From positions 1 through 35,880 of the forward strand of contig WGNM01000009.1 in assembly GCA_016124575.1 (NCBI GenBank): a stretch of 35,880 nt of DNA, written 5' to 3'. The stretch comes from Cryomorphaceae bacterium (GTDB lineage Bacteria; Bacteroidota; Bacteroidia; Flavobacteriales_D; Sanyastnellaceae). Both the position numbers and the translations under genes were made by a program. The notes under the pieces are model-generated. The model had not been told where the DNA came from. It ran no database searches and worked only from the letters and a program-made list of their open reading frames with translations. Each line of letters starts with the position of its first letter. The stretch's first letter is position 1. Below, piece by piece: positions 16,559 through 25,643 of the stretch.

Positions 16559-17860
16559 ATGAAAAGCATATTAATAATCTTGGCGTTCATTTTTCCAGCT
16601 ATCGCGCATTCACAAATCGAGGCAGGACCAATGATTGGGCACACCAGCATGACCGAAGTAACCATTTGGGTGCAACTTCAAAGTGAGAAAACGGCGACGC
16701 TTTGGTATGGGCCACAAGGTGCTGATACCATCCTGCACACGGCAGGGATAGAACCTGATTTGGATGACCTGCTCATCGTGAAATTTGTCTTGACCGATTT
16801 GCAGCCAGGTACTACCTACACCTATTCTCTTCAACAGGGCGATAAATCATCGCCTGGATACCAATCTAAAAGCTATACGTTCAGCACCCAAGAGCTGTGG
16901 CAATGGCGCACCGAACCTCCAGCTTTCACTCTCGCAACGGGCAGTTGTGCCTACATAAACGAGGAGCGATTTGATCGCCCTGGAAAATCCTATGGTGGTG
17001 ACTATCAAATCTTTACCTCAATAGCCGATGATCAGCCTGATATGATGCTGTGGTTAGGCGACAACACGTATTTGCGAGAGGCCGATTACGGCAGTCGCTC
17101 AGGTGTCATGCACAGATACAGCCATACCAGATCTTTGAAAGAACTGCAACCGCTGTTGAGCTGTTGTCCGAACTATGCCATTTGGGACGACCACGACTTT
17201 GGTCCCAATGATTCCGATCGCAGCTTCGCGAATAAAGGGTGGACCAATGAGGCCTTCGATTTATTCTGGGCGAATCCAGGCTGTGGCATCCCCGCCGTTG
17301 GCGGGATTGGTACTTCGTTTACGTTCAACGATATTGATTTTTTCTTGTTAGACAACCGTAGCTTTAGGACCCATCCTGAGATCCAAGGCGAGCGACAGAT
17401 TTGGGGAAAAGCGCAGTGCGATTGGTTGATTGAAGCCTTGAAGTTTAGCAATGCCAGTTTTAAGATTGTGGCCAGTGGCGGACAGTTTTTGAGTGATGCG
17501 CCATTGTACGAAAACCACGTGCGGTGGCAAGAAGAGCGCGACTACGTTATCAAGAGATTGAGTGATGAAGGCATAAAAAACGTTGTTTTCTTAACTGGCG
17601 ACAGACATCACAGCGAATTGAGTGCGTTGAAGTTAGACTCAGGCTATGTGGTGCACGATTTAACAGCATCGCCACTTACTTCAACCGCTTATGACCACAG
17701 CAAAGAGCCGAATACGCTACGTGTCCCTGGAAGTATTTTCGGACAACGCAACTATGCTCTCCTTCAGTTTTCTGGCGCGTTGAAAAAGCGAAATCTCACT
17801 TTTGAACTATACGATAGCAATGGCGCGAAGCTGTGGGATTATACTATTGAGCAGCAATAG
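16559..17860 (+). CDS. PhoD-like metallophosphatase / alkaline phosphatase D family
   Basis: This 433-residue exported protein has a signal peptide MKSILIILAFIFPAIAHS. It has an N-terminal fibronectin-like PhoD domain (about 20-115; TDLQPGTTYTYSL). The catalytic domain carries the metal motifs of the calcineurin-like PhoD family: WLGDNTYLRE (about 165), IWDDHDFGPND (about 210) and LTGDRHHSE (about 345). It is expected to release phosphate from phosphomono- or diesters outside the cytoplasm. It is divergent from the T9SS gene upstream, and its stop codon touches the convergent Gre-like gene with no gap and no terminator. Confidence 0.93.
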   Translation: MKSILIILAFIFPAIAHSQIEAGPMIGHTSMTEVTIWVQLQSEKTATLWYGPQGADTILHTAGIEPDLDDLLIVKFVLTDLQPGTTYTYSLQQGDKSSPGYQSKSYTFSTQELWQWRTEPPAFTLATGSCAYINEERFDRPGKSYGGDYQIFTSIADDQPDMMLWLGDNTYLREADYGSRSGVMHRYSHTRSLKELQPLLSCCPNYAIWDDHDFGPNDSDRSFANKGWTNEAFDLFWANPGCGIPAVGGIGTSFTFNDIDFFLLDNRSFRTHPEIQGERQIWGKAQCDWLIEALKFSNASFKIVASGGQFLSDAPLYENHVRWQEERDYVIKRLSDEGIKNVVFLTGDRHHSELSALKLDSGYVVHDLTASPLTSTAYDHSKEPNTLRVPGSIFGQRNYALLQFSGALKKRNLTFELYDSNGAKLWDYTIEQQ

Positions 17861-18304
17861 TTATTCAACCTCAAGGATTTGAAATTCGCGCATATTGAAA
17901 GAGAATTTGTCGCCCTTTTTTAAACCATTCATCAACGCTCCTACTGGCGATTCCAGTGAGAGCACGAAAACAGGGTCGTTCCCAATCATCACTTTCCCAT
18001 GAGCAAAGGCAACGAAGTATTTGCCTGTGCTGGTTGTAACCAATGAACCTTGTCTAACACAACCATCGGTCTCCACCAACGACATTTTCGCAAGTTCAGA
18101 TAGGTTATTCAGACACATAGTAAGTTGACCTTCAAGCTTATTGATCTCTTGCTGTGTCATTTCCCGCGACGTTTCGAATTTATCGCCAGCACTGCTTTTG
18201 GTGTCTTCAGCAAGCGATTCTTGCAATGAACGCAGTTCGACATTGAATTCATCAAGTCGTGCATTGAGTTGGTGAGATAGTTCGGCGATTACCTGTTTTT
18301 TCAT
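17861..18304 (-). CDS. GreA/GreB-like transcription elongation factor family protein
   Basis: This 147-residue protein has an N-terminal coiled coil (about 1-75, rich in Leu, Glu and Lys) followed by a GreA/B C-terminal-like fold ending SPVGALMNGLKKGDKFSF. That resembles the SPxGxALxGxxxGD signature of Gre factors. It is shorter and more divergent than true GreA, and homologues in Bacteroidota are often mislabelled 3-oxoacyl-ACP synthase, which nothing here supports. The coiled coil lacks an obvious acidic tip (D-E pair) that I can assign, so cleavage stimulation is uncertain. It is convergent with the PhoD-like gene with zero spacing. The 130 bp upstream hold only weak promoter-like sequence. 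Confidence 0.75.
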   Translation of the reverse strand: MKKQVIAELSHQLNARLDEFNVELRSLQESLAEDTKSSAGDKFETSREMTQQEINKLEGQLTMCLNNLSELAKMSLVETDGCVRQGSLVTTSTGKYFVAFAHGKVMIGNDPVFVLSLESPVGALMNGLKKGDKFSFNMREFQILEVE

Positions 18305-18436
18305 GTTGGTTGTTACAGGTGGCTAAGGTAAATAACTTCAGACAACTGTATTTTGAAATGCCGAAAATGAATTATCCGCATTCTTACAACACCAGTAAAA
18401 TCAGGCTTTTGCCAACTACCGTAAATTCAATCGATG

Positions 18437-18836
18437 TTAAAATGAATCGCCACAACCGAGCCCAAATACCGAAAGGAAGGTCAATAAATCGACTACATTC
18501 ACCTCACCATCGCCACTGAGATCTGCAGTACAATTTGAAGCATACCCAATTTCGCTCAACAAGGTCAGCAAGTCCGATGATTTTCGCGAACTATAATCGT
18601 TGTAATCTCCACGCATCCACATTGCGATGGAATCGCAATTATGCCGACTTTAAGAAACGCAGCCTGATCATTGGCCCCTTCTGCAACCCAAATCTTTTCC
18701 GTTCCTTAGAAAGCATCCAACCCGTTTTGGACTAAAGTGAATGCATTCGCCCAGGAACTGCCATCATTCAAGCCAACTGCGTCCTTATCGACATAAATGA
18801 TGCTAGACTGTGCACGAAAAACTGGACATAATGACT
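18437..18836 (-). pseudogene. Remnant of a beta-helix/dockerin-tail protein (relative of the next gene)
   Basis: Reading the minus strand from about 18836, a frame gives FRAQSSIIYVDKDA, then GLNDGSSWANAF, then an in-frame TAA, then GTEKIWVAEGA. This is the start of the beta-helix module seen three times in the adjacent 1222-residue protein (IYVDADAAGSNDGTSWLNAY...LWIAEGTYKP). After a frame change near 18622 it continues as an intact dockerin-like tail (GDYNDYSSRKSSDLLTLLSEIG, here named in parts, then CTADLSGDGEVNVVDLLTF). The whole beta-helix body between is missing. There is no signal peptide. It is a deleted and frameshifted copy, probably left by duplication or recombination next to the functional gene. 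Confidence 0.8.
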
Positions 18837-18905
18837 GTTATCCGAGTAATAAAGTGAAGTCAGACACTTAACTTGTGTTTTAATTTGATTTTACCGTTTC
18901 TTATC

Positions 18906-21900
18906 TTAATCGCAATTTCCTCCGAAAAAGGAGAAGAATGCCAGCAAATCACCTATCGACACGCTTCCATCGTTATTGATATCTGTAAAGCACCCTGCTG
19001 AACAGCCCAACTCACCTATGATTAATAACAAATCTACAGAGGAGAAAGACCCGTCGTTATTGAAGTCTGCCTGACAACCGACATCCAAAGACTCAATTCT
19101 AATGTCGAAGAACCCTATCTGCTGATCGACCCCTTCGATTCTGATTCTAAAAGGGGTACCTGGTTGCACGCCTAGTACATCTAGTGTTTCCGACAATCCA
19201 GATCCACTCGAATTCTCACACGATATCTCCTCTAGGTTCGAGCAGTTGTTATCGAACAAACCAATTTTCACGTTGAAGCTATTCGAAATGGGTATAACAT
19301 TGTCTACAATAATACGCACAGCTCCCTCCGCAGGGGCGGTAAATCCATACCATACTGAATTCCCATTTGATTGAGAGCATGACAATAGTTGATCATTACC
19401 TGCAGAAGCGCATTTGTTCGTACTAAACAATGGTTCTTCGTTAACATTCAAGATAATTAAACCGGTACATTCGTCATTTACCGAAGCACATGAGCTAGAT
19501 TCAAAACATCCTAAATCAGGCAGCAATCCTTGTACTGCTGGATTGTTCGCGAGATCAAAATCAAGTGTTGGCGCATCTAAACCAATATCAATTCCCGGTG
19601 ATTCTGGTAAGAGTGTGAAGTCGTTAGCTGCGGCATCACTGAACAAGGGGTCAATGTCCAAAACCAAACTACCTGATCCCCCTCCTTGTATAATGCAGTG
19701 ATCAAGCGATGGTCCGTTCACATTCTCGAAATTGATGTTGTCCCAAAAAATGGTATTAAAAGCACTCGCCGTAGACCCTGAATATACATGTACTTCGTGA
19801 CCGGCTTGGTCGTCATGTGTGTTTTTTGAGAATGTTGAATTCCGAATAGCAATATCAACCGGTGATGTAATTGATGAAATCTGCCCTCCCTCAGCTATGT
19901 GATTATCGAAGAGTAAACAATTGTCAATTACCGCTGTCCCATTTGAAATCGCTAAAGCGGATGCCGCAAAACCTGTGTTCAAATTGAAGTTGCAATGACG
20001 TATTGAAAGGTCTCCTTCTTCACAATGGATGGCTCCTCCAACGTAGCCTTCACCTTCAATGCTGTACACTCTTCTGAACTCAAATCCATCGATCAATACT
20101 TCACTGCCTGCATCTAAAATATGGATGAGCTTTTTCGAATTGTCTGTGATATCGGTTTGATTTCCTATAGCTCCGGAAAAGATTGTCTTATTCAATGCCC
20201 AATTTCGCTGTGTTCTCACAGTCTCTGTACCATCAAAACCACCAAAAATCTTTGTATCGGCAGGTACCTCGAAAGCGATATCTCGGTCATTCGTTGTCGT
20301 TGGCTTGTACAATCCCTCTGCTACCCAAATCTCTGCCATGCACTCTACCGAATTCAATGCAGTTTGCAAATCGGTGTAGGCATTCGCCCAGCTTTTTCCA
20401 TTGTTATTTCCAGTTGCATCCTGGTTAACGTAAATAAGGATTTTGTCGTTCTCATCGGTCTCAAATGCTCCGATTTCCAATCCCGCTCCAAGCTGACGTG
20501 CAGTTCCATTTAGGTCATGAGTGGATAAAAGTGGATAAGAAGCTCCTGCATCGATTCCAACTGAATTCAAACAAAGTCTGTAATCATTATTCAACTCAGA
20601 AATAAACGTTGGAATTTCTGTTATGCAGTCTATTGAATCGATTCCAGGAAAAAGGTACTCTGGTTGGACGATGCAATTCAACACACTTGATGGTGCATCA
20701 AAAAAATAGCCAGAGGCGATTTGATTGCCATAAAAAAGTGAATTTTGAATCGTACATGATCCATTGCTATGGATCAAATTTCCTGGATTCAAAGTAATGG
20801 ACGAATCATATGAAGTATTGTCAACAAAGGTACAATTCAAGATGTCTACATCCAGGCCATACAATGCTAAAACATCAACCTTTGAAGTATTATTGATGAC
20901 CAAACATCCTTCCATGTAAAATTGATAGTCAGCCTTGAGGGCAGAACCTTGAATGGCTGTATTGCCAATCAATTCGCAATTGATCATATTCAATGGTCCG
21001 ACAATCAACAGTCCACCTCCATCTGAATGGGCAGCATTTTGAGCAATCACACAATTTGAAAGGTTTGTAACAACATTCAAATAGTAGTTAGGCAAGTAGA
21101 ATCTACAACCAGCACCCGATCGTAAATCATAAGTATCACCGCTTGTGGCAGTGGAATCGAATGCATGCCCGTCTCGTATTATTAATCCATCCAGTGAGAC
21201 TTGATAAATGTGATTTGCTACACGCTGCACGAGGGTAACAACATGAATTGAGTTGTCTGTCGAGTCGTTCAAATTCCCAATATTTCCAGACAGGGTTGTT
21301 TTGTGCGATTTCCAATCTCGTTGCGACAAATTTGTCTCTGTGCCATCAAAACCGCCGAAAAGAGATACGCCAAGTGGCAATTCGAAAGAAGTATATCGAT
21401 CCGATAGACTGGGTTTGTATGTACCTTCTGCTATCCAAAGCGTATCTTCTTCACTTGCGTTCAAAAGGGCGTTGTTCAAATCTGAATAAGCATTGAGCCA
21501 CGATGTTCCGTCGTTTGAACCTGCTGCATCCGCATCCACATAAATCCTACCTCGATAGTGTTTTTCGTAGGCTCCGAGATCAACAGATTGACCGTAAATT
21601 CGACCTAATCCTCCTAAATCTTTACCTGCTGTTATAAATGAATCATCTCCAGCATCCATGGCCGCTGAGCCAACTTTTAACCGCTGATCGTTGGGTCCGG
21701 CAAACATTGGATCTCCACTAACAATATTTGAAATGCCTGTTCCTGTATACGGTAGGTCGATGAGGACGTGAGACCCTGTAACATGAGAAGGTAGAGAAAT
21801 CGACATATCGTTTCCGTATACTATTGAATTGTAGATCTCTACTGTAGGCAAATCACCAGTATTCCCAGCTATTCCAGCAGTCAAACCTGTTGCTGAGTTG

Positions 21901-22574
21901 TTCGTAAATGAGCAGTTTTCAATGCGCAGGTGATGATCTGATTGGACTTCAATCATGTGATTATTCCCTGAACCGTTGTTCTGAAATGCGCAATTTATAA
22001 ATTCAAGATCCCCATCAAAATCCCATGCAATGGCGCTGTATCCTGATATGTTATTCTCAAAAATACAATGGCGAATAATCGCATCAACATTGTTCGGTTC
22101 AACGGCACGAAATACCCCTGCTGTCGTATATTCTGCTCCAAGGACTTCTGAGTAAGTGTTGGTAATGGTAAAGCCATCAATTACAATCCCTGAACCTTCT
22201 AAGTTGAACAAGGTGTGGAAATAATCTTCCTGATTCAACACTCCCGGATTGCCAGAAAGCGAGGTAACATTATTCGCCCAATCTCGCTGATTTCTGAGTG
22301 TCTCCGTACCTTTAAATCCACCGAAAATCTTCAAGCCTTGTGGTAATAAAAAACCATCATCATTCGGATCTCCGAAGTAAGGTGGATGGGCTCCTTCTGC
22401 TACCCAAATCTCATCGTTCGCAGAAGCATTGTCAATCGCTTCATACAAAAATGTATATGGTGAAGACCAAGATGTACCATTCCCTGATGGGAAAACTTGG
22501 TTGTTTACATAAATAATGGCGGATTCTCCTCGGAATGCGAGAATAAGAAATACCAGAGCAAAGACAAAACGCAT
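18906..22574 (-). CDS. Secreted right-handed beta-helix protein with three modules and a dockerin-like tail
   Basis: This 1222-residue protein has a signal peptide MRFVFALVFLILAFRGESA. Three related modules start at about residues 20, 341 and 710. Each opens with IYVxxxAxGxNxGxSWxNAYxxLxxAL, then IWVAEGxYKP, then KIFGGFxGTET, then hydrophobic right-handed beta-helix rungs (IDGFTI, NCxFxNN patterns), and closes with LGAYE, IGAFE or LGCFE. Residues about 1025-1150 form a beta-sandwich with VWYGFTAP, similar to pre-peptidase-like C-terminal domains. The last 60 residues are a two-loop dockerin-like tail with cysteines (DFNNDGSFSSVDLL, DINNDGSVSIGDLL). There is no T9SS sorting domain. It is probably a surface or secreted adhesin or glycan-binding protein; no catalytic residues are evident. 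A decayed relative lies just downstream. Confidence 0.88.
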   Translation of the reverse strand: MRFVFALVFLILAFRGESAIIYVNNQVFPSGNGTSWSSPYTFLYEAIDNASANDEIWVAEGAHPPYFGDPNDDGFLLPQGLKIFGGFKGTETLRNQRDWANNVTSLSGNPGVLNQEDYFHTLFNLEGSGIVIDGFTITNTYSEVLGAEYTTAGVFRAVEPNNVDAIIRHCIFENNISGYSAIAWDFDGDLEFINCAFQNNGSGNNHMIEVQSDHHLRIENCSFTNNSATGLTAGIAGNTGDLPTVEIYNSIVYGNDMSISLPSHVTGSHVLIDLPYTGTGISNIVSGDPMFAGPNDQRLKVGSAAMDAGDDSFITAGKDLGGLGRIYGQSVDLGAYEKHYRGRIYVDADAAGSNDGTSWLNAYSDLNNALLNASEEDTLWIAEGTYKPSLSDRYTSFELPLGVSLFGGFDGTETNLSQRDWKSHKTTLSGNIGNLNDSTDNSIHVVTLVQRVANHIYQVSLDGLIIRDGHAFDSTATSGDTYDLRSGAGCRFYLPNYYLNVVTNLSNCVIAQNAAHSDGGGLLIVGPLNMINCELIGNTAIQGSALKADYQFYMEGCLVINNTSKVDVLALYGLDVDILNCTFVDNTSYDSSITLNPGNLIHSNGSCTIQNSLFYGNQIASGYFFDAPSSVLNCIVQPEYLFPGIDSIDCITEIPTFISELNNDYRLCLNSVGIDAGASYPLLSTHDLNGTARQLGAGLEIGAFETDENDKILIYVNQDATGNNNGKSWANAYTDLQTALNSVECMAEIWVAEGLYKPTTTNDRDIAFEVPADTKIFGGFDGTETVRTQRNWALNKTIFSGAIGNQTDITDNSKKLIHILDAGSEVLIDGFEFRRVYSIEGEGYVGGAIHCEEGDLSIRHCNFNLNTGFAASALAISNGTAVIDNCLLFDNHIAEGGQISSITSPVDIAIRNSTFSKNTHDDQAGHEVHVYSGSTASAFNTIFWDNINFENVNGPSLDHCIIQGGGSGSLVLDIDPLFSDAAANDFTLLPESPGIDIGLDAPTLDFDLANNPAVQGLLPDLGCFESSSCASVNDECTGLIILNVNEEPLFSTNKCASAGNDQLLSCSQSNGNSVWYGFTAPAEGAVRIIVDNVIPISNSFNVKIGLFDNNCSNLEEISCENSSGSGLSETLDVLGVQPGTPFRIRIEGVDQQIGFFDIRIESLDVGCQADFNNDGSFSSVDLLLIIGELGCSAGCFTDINNDGSVSIGDLLAFFSFFGGNCD

Positions 22575-22659
22575 AAACTGTTGGTTAAAGGTTGATGCGA
22601 AATTGCTGTTTTACTGTCACCCGCTCCTCACCCAAAAAGGTGATTTTGGAGGTGCTCCT

Positions 22660-24036
22660 CTACTTCTTCTTCAAAAATTCCAATGCCTTTTCTAAGCCTA
22701 CATCGCGATTTTTCTGGTAATCGTCTATTGTAGTCTCCACCAATATATCCGGCAATATGCCAACCCCCACAAACTCTCGTCCGTCAGGATAACGGTCTTG
22801 CTTGGTGCAAATGCGCGCAGTTCCACCACCTGGTAAATCGATCAGCATGGGCTGTCCGGTGCTGCCAAATGTCGGCTCCCCTATCTTGGTCATGTGCTTT
22901 TGTCCGTCTGCCCATATCAAAAAATCTTCTGCCGCAGAGGCGGTGTTGTGTCCAATCAACAAAACGGTTGGCAACACCAAGCGCTCCACTTCGCCGTAAA
23001 TTGTATCGGGTGAATATTCGAAATCATAGTACATTTCATCTCGATACGCTAGGTAAGATTTCCGAGCCCACTCGTTGCCAACTGTATCGGCAGCTTCTAC
23101 CCAGTTTCCCCACGCTTTGTATGATGGTATGTGCTGTCTGCTCCGCATGGTTGATCCAAAAAGGACACTGTCGTTGGTGAGGTTCTTTAATATCTCTCCG
23201 CCAATTTCAGAACTTCCACCTCCGTTTAAACGCAAATCGATGATTAGCTTTTTCGCTTTCCTAAGCTCGGGCATGATGGCGTAAAACATCGAATCGATGG
23301 CTGGGTCGCTAAATGAATTCAGCTTTAAATGCGCAACGCCCTTTTCTGGCCATGTTAGCTGCAGCAGTTGCCAGTCGTCCCAGGTCGGGTATACGTCTTG
23401 TTCTTGGGTTCTCTGGTGCGTCAATTTCAATCTCTTCTTTTCGCCTTTTGGTGTAACGATGTCGACGTCAAAAACTGTCCCCTCGGGTGATTCAAACATG
23501 CTCATTACCGACCAATCTTCCAATATATGCGCCGTTGATGAAGAAATATAGGGTTTAACATAAAGCGATCTATAAGTCGTCGCAGACATTCCATTCACCG
23601 CTACGATCTCCGTTCCTATCGGTATCTCACTTTTCTTACTCGGATTCACTCGCGTTATGATGGCCTTCCCGTCTATGTTCGTTAAAAACAATCTGTACTC
23701 TCCAAAATGGGTGTTGAACAACTTTTCTTGAATCTGCTGCGGAAAGTATACGTTGGTATGTCCGTCGCTCAGCATTGCACAAAATGCTTGCAGCAATCGG
23801 TAATACTGGTAGTCGTCTTCTGTTTCTTGCACTTCATCTATCAATGCGCGGTAACGTGTGTTCCACGCTTCTCTGTCGACTTTGCTCAAATAAACGAAGT
23901 TGTAATTCACTTCTTGCCAAAAAAGCGATAGTCCATATACTTTTTCAGATTTGCTCAACGTATTCGGCATCTGCGCTAAAGCGGATGTTGCAAGCAGAAA
24001 CCCAAAAATTGTAATTGCAAATGATAGTTTCTTCAT
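22660..24036 (-). CDS. S41-family peptidase, secreted
   Basis: This 458-residue protein has signal peptide MKKLSFAITIFGFLLATSALA. An N-terminal helical region with MLSDGHTNVYF, a PDZ-like middle and the S41 catalytic core follow. The core has IDLRLNGGGSSEIGG, the nucleophile Ser in GHNTASAAEDFLIW (about residue 365) and the downstream GEPTFGSTGQP region. This architecture is typical of C-terminal-processing or tricorn-like peptidases of Bacteroidota. It shares the family with the gene at 30022 but not close identity. Located 85 bp upstream of the beta-helix gene on the same strand, it could be co-transcribed; a role in processing that protein is only a guess. Confidence 0.92.
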   Translation of the reverse strand: MKKLSFAITIFGFLLATSALAQMPNTLSKSEKVYGLSLFWQEVNYNFVYLSKVDREAWNTRYRALIDEVQETEDDYQYYRLLQAFCAMLSDGHTNVYFPQQIQEKLFNTHFGEYRLFLTNIDGKAIITRVNPSKKSEIPIGTEIVAVNGMSATTYRSLYVKPYISSSTAHILEDWSVMSMFESPEGTVFDVDIVTPKGEKKRLKLTHQRTQEQDVYPTWDDWQLLQLTWPEKGVAHLKLNSFSDPAIDSMFYAIMPELRKAKKLIIDLRLNGGGSSEIGGEILKNLTNDSVLFGSTMRSRQHIPSYKAWGNWVEAADTVGNEWARKSYLAYRDEMYYDFEYSPDTIYGEVERLVLPTVLLIGHNTASAAEDFLIWADGQKHMTKIGEPTFGSTGQPMLIDLPGGGTARICTKQDRYPDGREFVGVGILPDILVETTIDDYQKNRDVGLEKALEFLKKK

Positions 24037-24154
24037 TGGTTAACTTATTGGTTGCTGTAATGACATAAAAAATTCTTATTTGCTGCACCTCACATTCATT
24101 TTCTCTATTCTTTTTGCATTTTTACGCAGCTTTAAAGACAATCAACAGCAGAAT

Positions 24155-24514
24155 ATGGATACAAAGCTAACTTCAGTTGATGCCTACATTTCTTCTTTCC
24201 CTTCTGAGGTTCAAGAGAAGCTAAAAGCTATGCGCACTGCGATTCTAACCAACGCTCCCTTGGCAACTGAAGGCATCTCTTACGGAATGCCAGCATACAA
24301 ATCAGATGGTAAACCGCTGGTGTATTTCGCGGCTTTTAAAAATCACGTTGGGTTTTATGCAACGCCAACCGGACATGCGGCATTCAGTTCGGATCTGTCG
24401 AAATACAAGCAAGGAAAAGGGTCTGTTCAGTTTCCTATAAATGCTGATCTTCCGCTCGAACTAATCGCACGCATTGTAATGTTTCGTGCTGAAGAAAATA
24501 GAGGTAAGAAGTAA
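24155..24514 (+). CDS. DUF1801 / YdhG-like small protein
   Basis: This 119-residue protein of the DUF1801 family (related to YdhG/FraH-type proteins with an iron-chaperone-like fold) has SVDAYISSFPSEVQEKLKAMR at the start, then ATEGISYGMPAYK, then YFAAFKNHVGFY. These are the family's signature blocks. I chose the ATG at 24155; the earlier frame start at 24080 adds a hydrophobic, Phe-rich stretch from the promoter region and does not fit the family length. The biochemical role is not established. It ends 13 bp from the convergent methyltransferase. Confidence 0.85.
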   Translation: MDTKLTSVDAYISSFPSEVQEKLKAMRTAILTNAPLATEGISYGMPAYKSDGKPLVYFAAFKNHVGFYATPTGHAAFSSDLSKYKQGKGSVQFPINADLPLELIARIVMFRAEENRGKK

Positions 24515-24527
24515 ATCATCAAGCGGT

Positions 24528-25307
24528 TCACCCACATACCATAAACATGTAATCTCCTCCCCGATTTTCATACCGCTGCTTGAACTTCCAAAACTGTCCG
24601 CGATCTATGTCATCACTCAATTGGGTCAGTCCGCTCTCCAACTCTTCAGCCGCAGCCATTGAAAATGACGAGATTCCTTTTCTTATTTTTTCGTCGAAAT
24701 ACAATTCTGGATTGTGTTTGCCGACATACAAAAAATGATCCTGCAAATTGGCTGTTACGGTGTAGTTTTCTTGTCCAATTACGCTCATACCAGCCGATTT
24801 GATGAGGTTGTGCAACGATAGCTTGGTCGACATCTGAAGCATCGCCAACTGCATCATAGTAGGAAAATAATGGTTCAACCAATATCCTTTCATCTGCTCC
24901 GGGGTGCTGGTGAAAATTACAATTCGTCCTCCCGGCTTCACCACTCTCCGCAATTCCTTCAATCCTTGCTGCACATCCGTCCAATGATGCGTTGTCAACA
25001 TGGCTATGGCCCCATCAAACTCTCCTTCTTCTGCAGGTATGCTCTCGGCACTCCCCAATCGCCAATCTAGGTCCGAACCATTCGCGCGGGCCTGCTGCAG
25101 CATTGTTTCCGATGGGTCAACACCCACCATGCGAAATCCTTTTTCTGTGAAATGCATTGCGTAATTACCGGTGCCACACCCAAGGTCCAAATAATGCCCT
25201 CCTGCATGCATTTCTGCCAATGTTTGCAGGCGTTCAGCTATAAATGGGTCGGCTTTTCGGGTGTTGTTGTAAGAAGCTCCGAGGTCGGTGTAATCTGGTT
25301 TAGACAT
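24528..25307 (-). CDS. Class I SAM-dependent methyltransferase
   Basis: This 259-residue methyltransferase has SAM-binding motif I LDLGCGTGNYAMHF (about 42-55), the acidic ribose contact VGVDPSE, then GAIAMLTTHHW and LRRVVKPGGRIVIFT (motifs II/III), as in the ubiquinone/arsenite-type Methyltransf_11 group. The substrate is unknown. The start is the ATG at 25307 (MSKPDYTDLG); the longer frame upstream overlaps the YjdI gene and is spurious. The start overlaps the YjdI stop by 8 bp, indicating a coupled operon. Confidence 0.9.
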   Translation of the reverse strand: MSKPDYTDLGASYNNTRKADPFIAERLQTLAEMHAGGHYLDLGCGTGNYAMHFTEKGFRMVGVDPSETMLQQARANGSDLDWRLGSAESIPAEEGEFDGAIAMLTTHHWTDVQQGLKELRRVVKPGGRIVIFTSTPEQMKGYWLNHYFPTMMQLAMLQMSTKLSLHNLIKSAGMSVIGQENYTVTANLQDHFLYVGKHNPELYFDEKIRKGISSFSMAAAEELESGLTQLSDDIDRGQFWKFKQRYENRGGDYMFMVCG

Positions 25308-25515
25308 CAGTATTGTGGGTGTATGTAAGTGCGCCAGACGGACATCTGTCGATTTGTTCAATGAGTTCAGCGGTGCTAGCCTGATCAATGGTAATCCATG
25401 GCACTTCTCGTGGATGATACACTTTTGGTAATGCTCGCACGCAAACTCCTGAATGAATGCACTTTCCGGGTTTCCAATGTATGGTGATTTCTCCGTTGGT
25501 ATAGTTTTTTTCCAT
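25300..25515 (-). CDS. YjdI-like (4Fe-4S) mono-cluster protein
   Basis: This 71-residue protein has CIHSGVCVRALPKVY near the middle and IDRCPSGAL near the end. It matches the Fer4_19/YjdI family of small divergent ferredoxin-like proteins with three or four cluster cysteines in a CxxxxxC...C pattern. The role is probably electron transfer or Fe-S carrying, with no demonstrated partner here. It is the first gene of a minus-strand pair with the methyltransferase, starting with ATG at 25515 and divergent from the VOC gene. Confidence 0.88.
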   Translation of the reverse strand: MEKNYTNGEITIHWKPGKCIHSGVCVRALPKVYHPREVPWITIDQASTAELIEQIDRCPSGALTYTHNTDV

Positions 25516-25582
25516 GGCTATATTTTATTCGTTAAGCACCCTGAACTCTCTGTAAATGTATATGTTTCAAACGTTTTTTCTT

Positions 25583-25609
25583 CGTGCCAGCGGCACGGAT
25601 GTGAAAGCG
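25583..25609 (+). repeat. Copy 2 of the GGCACGGATGT intergenic repeat (left flank of the VOC-VF530 pair)
   Basis: CGTGCC-AGC-GGCACG forms a 6-bp hairpin (25583-25597), and the repeat continues GGCACGGATGTGAAAGCG (25592-25609). The last 18 bases match the reverse complement of 26341-26358 at 17 of 18 positions. Confidence 0.7.
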
Positions 25610-25639
25610 TTGTTTTCTTTTTATAACTTCTTAAATTTC
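25610..25639 (+). promoter_or_regulatory. Putative promoter of the VOC-VF530 genes
   Basis: TTG (25610-25612), 19 bp, then TAAATTTC (25632-25639; one mismatch to TAnnTTTG). It begins immediately after the repeat and ends 4 bp before the ATG, so the message may be near-leaderless. Confidence 0.35.
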
Positions 25640-25643
25640 GAAC

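Noticed and set aside
17861-18304. 3-oxoacyl-ACP synthase, a label often given to homologues of this protein
   Set aside because: There is no ketosynthase fold or Cys-His-His site in 147 residues; the coiled coil plus SPVGxALxGxKxGD-like end fits the Gre family.
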